The position numbers were made by a program, and so were the translations under genes. This document shows positions 61,424 to 64,000 of a stretch of DNA of 64,000 nt, one piece after another. The stretch is from Arthrobacter sp. ES3-54 (GTDB lineage: Bacteria > Actinomycetota > Actinomycetes > Actinomycetales > Micrococcaceae). The stretch spans positions 124,001-188,000 of the forward strand of contig NZ_JAQFIF010000005.1 of assembly GCF_029504395.1 (NCBI RefSeq), written 5' to 3'. Every line of letters starts with the position of its first letter. Position 1 is the stretch's first letter. The notes under the pieces are model-generated. The model saw only the letters and a list, made by a program, of their open reading frames with translations, searched no databases and was not told the origin of the DNA.

Positions 61424-62908
61424 TCAGTCGACCTGGGGGAAGCCGAGGTCGATCACGGAAGTGGACGGGTCCGGCCAGCGGGTGGTGACAACCTTGCCGC
61501 GGGTGTAGAAGCGGATGCTTTCCGGTCCATACATGTGGGTGTCGCCGAAGAGCGAATTCTTCCAGCCGCCGAAGGAGAAGGTGCCCACCGGCACCGGGAT
61601 GGGCACATTGACGCCCACCATGCCGGCCTCGACGTCGAACTCGAACTGCCGGGCGGCGCCGCCGTCGCGGGTGAAGATGGCCACGCCGTTGCCGAACTCG
61701 TTGTCGTTGACCAGCTTCACGGCGTCGGCGTAGGTCTCGACGCGGACCACCGAGAGGACGGGGCCGAAGATCTCGTCGTCGTAGACCTTCATGCCGGGCT
61801 TGACGTGGTCGATCAGGCTGACGCCGATGAAGAAGCCGTTGGAGTCGAATTCGTGCTCGCGGCCGTCCACCACTACGGTGGCACCTTCGTTGGCCGCGCC
61901 GGCAACGTAGGAGGCCACCTTGTCACGGTGCTCGGCCGTGATGAGCGGGCCCATCTGGGAGGCCGGGTCCGTGCCCGGGCCGATCGTGAGCGTGGCCATG
62001 CGGGTGCTGATCGCGTCCACGAGTTCATCGGCGATGCTGCCGACGGCGACGAGGACGCTGACTGCCATGCAGCGCTCCCCGGCGGAGCCGTAGGCGGCCG
62101 AGACGGCGGCGTCCGCGGCCATGTTGAGGTCCGCATCCGGCAGGACCACCATGTGGTTCTTCGCTCCGCCCAGAGCCTGGACGCGCTTGCCGTGATCGGC
62201 GGCGCGCTTGTAGATGGACTGCGCGATCGGCGTCGAGCCGACAAAGCTGACGGCCTTGACGTCCGGGTGTTCCAGCAGAACGTCCACGGCCTCCTTGTCG
62301 CCGTGGACCACATTGAGCACGCCCGCCGGCAGTCCGGCCTCGGCGAAGACCTGGGCGATGAAGATGGCGGAGGACGGATCCTTTTCGCTGGGCTTGAGCA
62401 GCACGGTGTTGCCGCAGGCCAGGGCACTGCCGATCATCCACAACGGCACCATCGCGGGGAAGTTGAACGGCGTGATGCAGGCGACGACGCCGACCGGCTG
62501 GCGGACCGAGTGGACATCGACGCCGCCGGAGACCTGCTCGGAACGCTCGCCCTTGAGCATGTGGGCCAGCCCGGTGGCGAATTCGATGTTCTCCAGGCCA
62601 CGGGTGATTTCGCCTTCGGCATCCGAGAGGACCTTGCCGTGCTCGCTGGTCAGCAGGGCCGCCAGTTCGGGCCGGCGCTGCATGAGCAGTTCACGGACCT
62701 TGAAGAAGATGCCGGTGCGCTTGGCCAGGCTCGTGGCGCGCCAGCCGGGCAGGGCGGCGCGGGCGGCCGCGACGGCCTCCTCGACGCGTGCGGCGGAAGC
62801 CAGCGCCACCTCTTTCTCCTGCTCGCCGGTGGCGGGGTTGAAGACGGGGCCGAAGCGCTCGGCGTCCGAAATCAGGGCGCCGTTGATGAAGTGCGGGATG
62901 CGTTCCAT
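61424..62908 (-). CDS. mmsA: methylmalonate-semialdehyde dehydrogenase (acylating)
   Basis: A 494-residue CoA-dependent aldehyde dehydrogenase. MMSDH marks: VGSTPIAQSIYKRAADHGKR then QALGGAKNHMVVLPDAD (about 225-265), and the catalytic Cys in GSAGERCMAVSVLV (about 285), with RCMAxS typical of MmsA rather than other ALDHs. It converts methylmalonate semialdehyde to propionyl-CoA, and malonate semialdehyde to acetyl-CoA, in valine and inositol breakdown. It follows mmsB by 127 bp with a repeat in between. Its substrate comes from BkdABC-derived isobutyryl-CoA. Confidence 0.95.
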   Translation of the reverse strand: MERIPHFINGALISDAERFGPVFNPATGEQEKEVALASAARVEEAVAAARAALPGWRATSLAKRTGIFFKVRELLMQRRPELAALLTSEHGKVLSDAEGEITRGLENIEFATGLAHMLKGERSEQVSGGVDVHSVRQPVGVVACITPFNFPAMVPLWMIGSALACGNTVLLKPSEKDPSSAIFIAQVFAEAGLPAGVLNVVHGDKEAVDVLLEHPDVKAVSFVGSTPIAQSIYKRAADHGKRVQALGGAKNHMVVLPDADLNMAADAAVSAAYGSAGERCMAVSVLVAVGSIADELVDAISTRMATLTIGPGTDPASQMGPLITAEHRDKVASYVAGAANEGATVVVDGREHEFDSNGFFIGVSLIDHVKPGMKVYDDEIFGPVLSVVRVETYADAVKLVNDNEFGNGVAIFTRDGGAARQFEFDVEAGMVGVNVPIPVPVGTFSFGGWKNSLFGDTHMYGPESIRFYTRGKVVTTRWPDPSTSVIDLGFPQVD

Positions 62909-62987
62909 GCGTGGATCTCTTTCGTGAAGGGCGGGGCCGTGACGTTGCTGGCCCTCAAGGGTTAGGCCCTGACGGGCAGGGCGCCTC

Positions 62988-63053
62988 GTTGGCGGGGACG
63001 GCTAGTTGGCGGGGTCGGCTAGTTGGCGGGGTCGGCTAGTTGGCGGGGTCGAG
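62988..63053 (-). repeat. 17-bp tandem repeat over the mmsB stop codon
   Basis: Units of GTTGGCGGGGTCGGCTA start at 62988, 63005 and 63022, with a partial unit at 63039; the middle two are identical. On the minus strand each full unit encodes the Pro-Ala-Asn-stop end of mmsB, but 17 is not a multiple of three, so later copies are out of phase. Confidence 0.9.
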
Positions 63054-63938
63054 TGTGCCGTCGACGAGCTTGACGATCATCGAGCAGTCCTGGCCGGACT
63101 GGCCGGAGTCGATGAGCCGCTGGAAGAGCTGCTGGACGTGCTCGCCGATTTCCAGCGGGGTGCCGGTGTCACGCGCCGCGCTGATGGCCAGGCCGATGTC
63201 CTTGTTGGCCAGCTCCGTGGTGAAGGTCGGGGCAAAGTCGTTGTTCGATGCCGCGGTGGGCACGACGCCGGCCACGGGGTACCAGGTACGCAGCGCCCAG
63301 CTGTCGCCGGAGGAGACCGACGCGATGTCCCAGAAAACCTGCTTGTCCAGGCCGAGCCGGTCGGCGAGGACTGCGCCCTCGGCCGTGGAGGCCAGGTTGA
63401 TGAAGAGCATGAGGTTGTTGCAGATCTTCGCGGCCTGGCCGGTGGTGGCGCCGCCGGTGGGGATGATGTTCGCGGCCATGGGGCGGATGTATTCGGTGGC
63501 CTCGGCAACGGCGCCGGCCTCACCGCCGATCATGAACGTCAGTGTTGCGGCCTTGGCGCCGCTCATGCCGCCCGAGACGGGCGCGTCGACAAAGCGGAAG
63601 CCGGCGGCAGCCGCGGCGTCGTGCAGGGCCTGCGCGGAGGCAATATCGATCGTGGAGGAATCCACCAGCAGGGTCCGGGTGTCCGCGTGGGCCAGGACGC
63701 CGTCCTCGCCGAGGTACACGGCGCGGGCGTGCTCGCCTTTGGGGAGCATGGTGAAGACGACGTCGGCGCCGGCGACGGCCTCGGCGATGCTGCCGGCGGC
63801 CTTGACTCCCCCGGCCTCGGCGGCGGCAACGGCTGCGGCGTTGAGGTCGAAGCCGCGGACTTCATGTCCGGCGTTTGAGAGGTTGACGGACATGGACCCG
63901 CCCATGTTTCCGAGTCCGATCCAGGCGATGACTGCCAT
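63036..63938 (-). CDS. mmsB: 3-hydroxyisobutyrate dehydrogenase
   Basis: A 300-residue NAD(P)-dependent beta-hydroxyacid dehydrogenase. Rossmann loop IGLGNMGGSMSVNL (about 6-19), FVDAPVSGGMSGAKAATLTF (about 114-133, substrate-binding), and the catalytic Lys in TGQAAKICNNLML (about 168). It oxidises 3-hydroxyisobutyrate to methylmalonate semialdehyde, the substrate of MmsA downstream. ATG 63938 follows AAAGGAGC by seven bases. The last 62 bases of the window upstream hold its leader or the end of another gene; nothing more can be said. Confidence 0.94.
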   Translation of the reverse strand: MAVIAWIGLGNMGGSMSVNLSNAGHEVRGFDLNAAAVAAAEAGGVKAAGSIAEAVAGADVVFTMLPKGEHARAVYLGEDGVLAHADTRTLLVDSSTIDIASAQALHDAAAAAGFRFVDAPVSGGMSGAKAATLTFMIGGEAGAVAEATEYIRPMAANIIPTGGATTGQAAKICNNLMLFINLASTAEGAVLADRLGLDKQVFWDIASVSSGDSWALRTWYPVAGVVPTAASNNDFAPTFTTELANKDIGLAISAARDTGTPLEIGEHVQQLFQRLIDSGQSGQDCSMIVKLVDGTLDPAN

Positions 63939-64000
63939 GGCTTAAGCTCCTTTGCTTGATGTGCTGCCGGGCGCTCCGGCCTGAAAACCGAAAACCCGGC

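Overview
The window is high-GC chromosomal DNA with many GTG starts, dense ATGA/TGATG gene overlaps and actinobacterial gene families (Holin-X/DUF3618 protein, DivIVA-domain repeats, AsnC- and TetR-controlled bkd/leucine loci, YibE/F, homodimeric glycyl-tRNA synthetase). It most resembles the Micrococcaceae (Arthrobacter/Pseudarthrobacter type); the genus is inferred, not proven. I saw no insertion sequence, prophage, integrase or CRISPR array. It reads as core chromosome with a large catabolic block.

Layout. 1-1.9 kb: the 5' end of dxr and a divergent lipase-maturation-factor-like membrane protein. 1.9-7.5 kb: a tripartite tricarboxylate transporter (tctC-tctB-tctA) divergent from a CitA/CitB-type two-component system. 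7.6-15.7 kb: a seven-gene leucine/isovalerate operon (accD1-accA1-acyl-CoA dehydrogenase-scoA-scoB-maoC-citE) divergent from a TetR regulator. 16.8-21.1 kb: the branched-chain keto-acid dehydrogenase operon bkdA-bkdB-bkdC divergent from an AsnC/Lrp regulator. 22-28.2 kb: an acetate/pyruvate-type symporter with its DUF485 partner, a LytS/LytTR pair, a small membrane protein and a second symporter. 28.3-33.3 kb: the translation/phospholipid block rpsB-tsf-pyrH-frr-cdsA plus a DivIVA-repeat protein. 34-42.2 kb: an M23 protein, a glutaryl-CoA-dehydrogenase-like enzyme, a CAT-anticodon tRNA, a GT4 glycosyltransferase, a DMT permease, a CDP-alcohol phosphatidyltransferase, the Holin-X/DUF3618 protein, a Bcr/CflA exporter and an orphan gene. 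42.2-47.1 kb: two tRNA-Asn genes, dnaG, dgt and dusB. 47.2-61.3 kb: YibE/F, a berberine-bridge-type oxidase, a hydrolase/DUF1295/acyltransferase operon, an AtoE-type transporter, a GNAT protein, glyS, a DUF606 permease, an S4 protein, two esterases, a SHOCT protein and an isochorismatase-like hydrolase. 61.4-64 kb: mmsA and mmsB.

How it fits together. BkdABC makes isovaleryl-, isobutyryl- and 2-methylbutyryl-CoA from Leu, Val and Ile. The leucine operon takes isovaleryl-CoA to acetoacetate and acetyl-CoA, and MmsA/MmsB finish valine. TctABC and the two symporters import carboxylates. The gene content from 7.6 to 20.4 kb matches the Mycobacterium tuberculosis Rv2495c-Rv2506 leucine region in a different order.

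The most interesting non-coding signals are: (1) perfect or near-perfect TGTGA-N6-TCACA (CRP/GlxR-type) sites in front of the tct, leucine, bkd and acetate-symporter loci; (2) paired Lrp boxes and paired TetR operators in the two divergent regulator regions; (3) repeated short tandem duplications of gene 3' ends, several including the stop codon; (4) a 29-bp palindromic repeat array at 41.5 kb; and (5) several long hairpins, some clear terminators.
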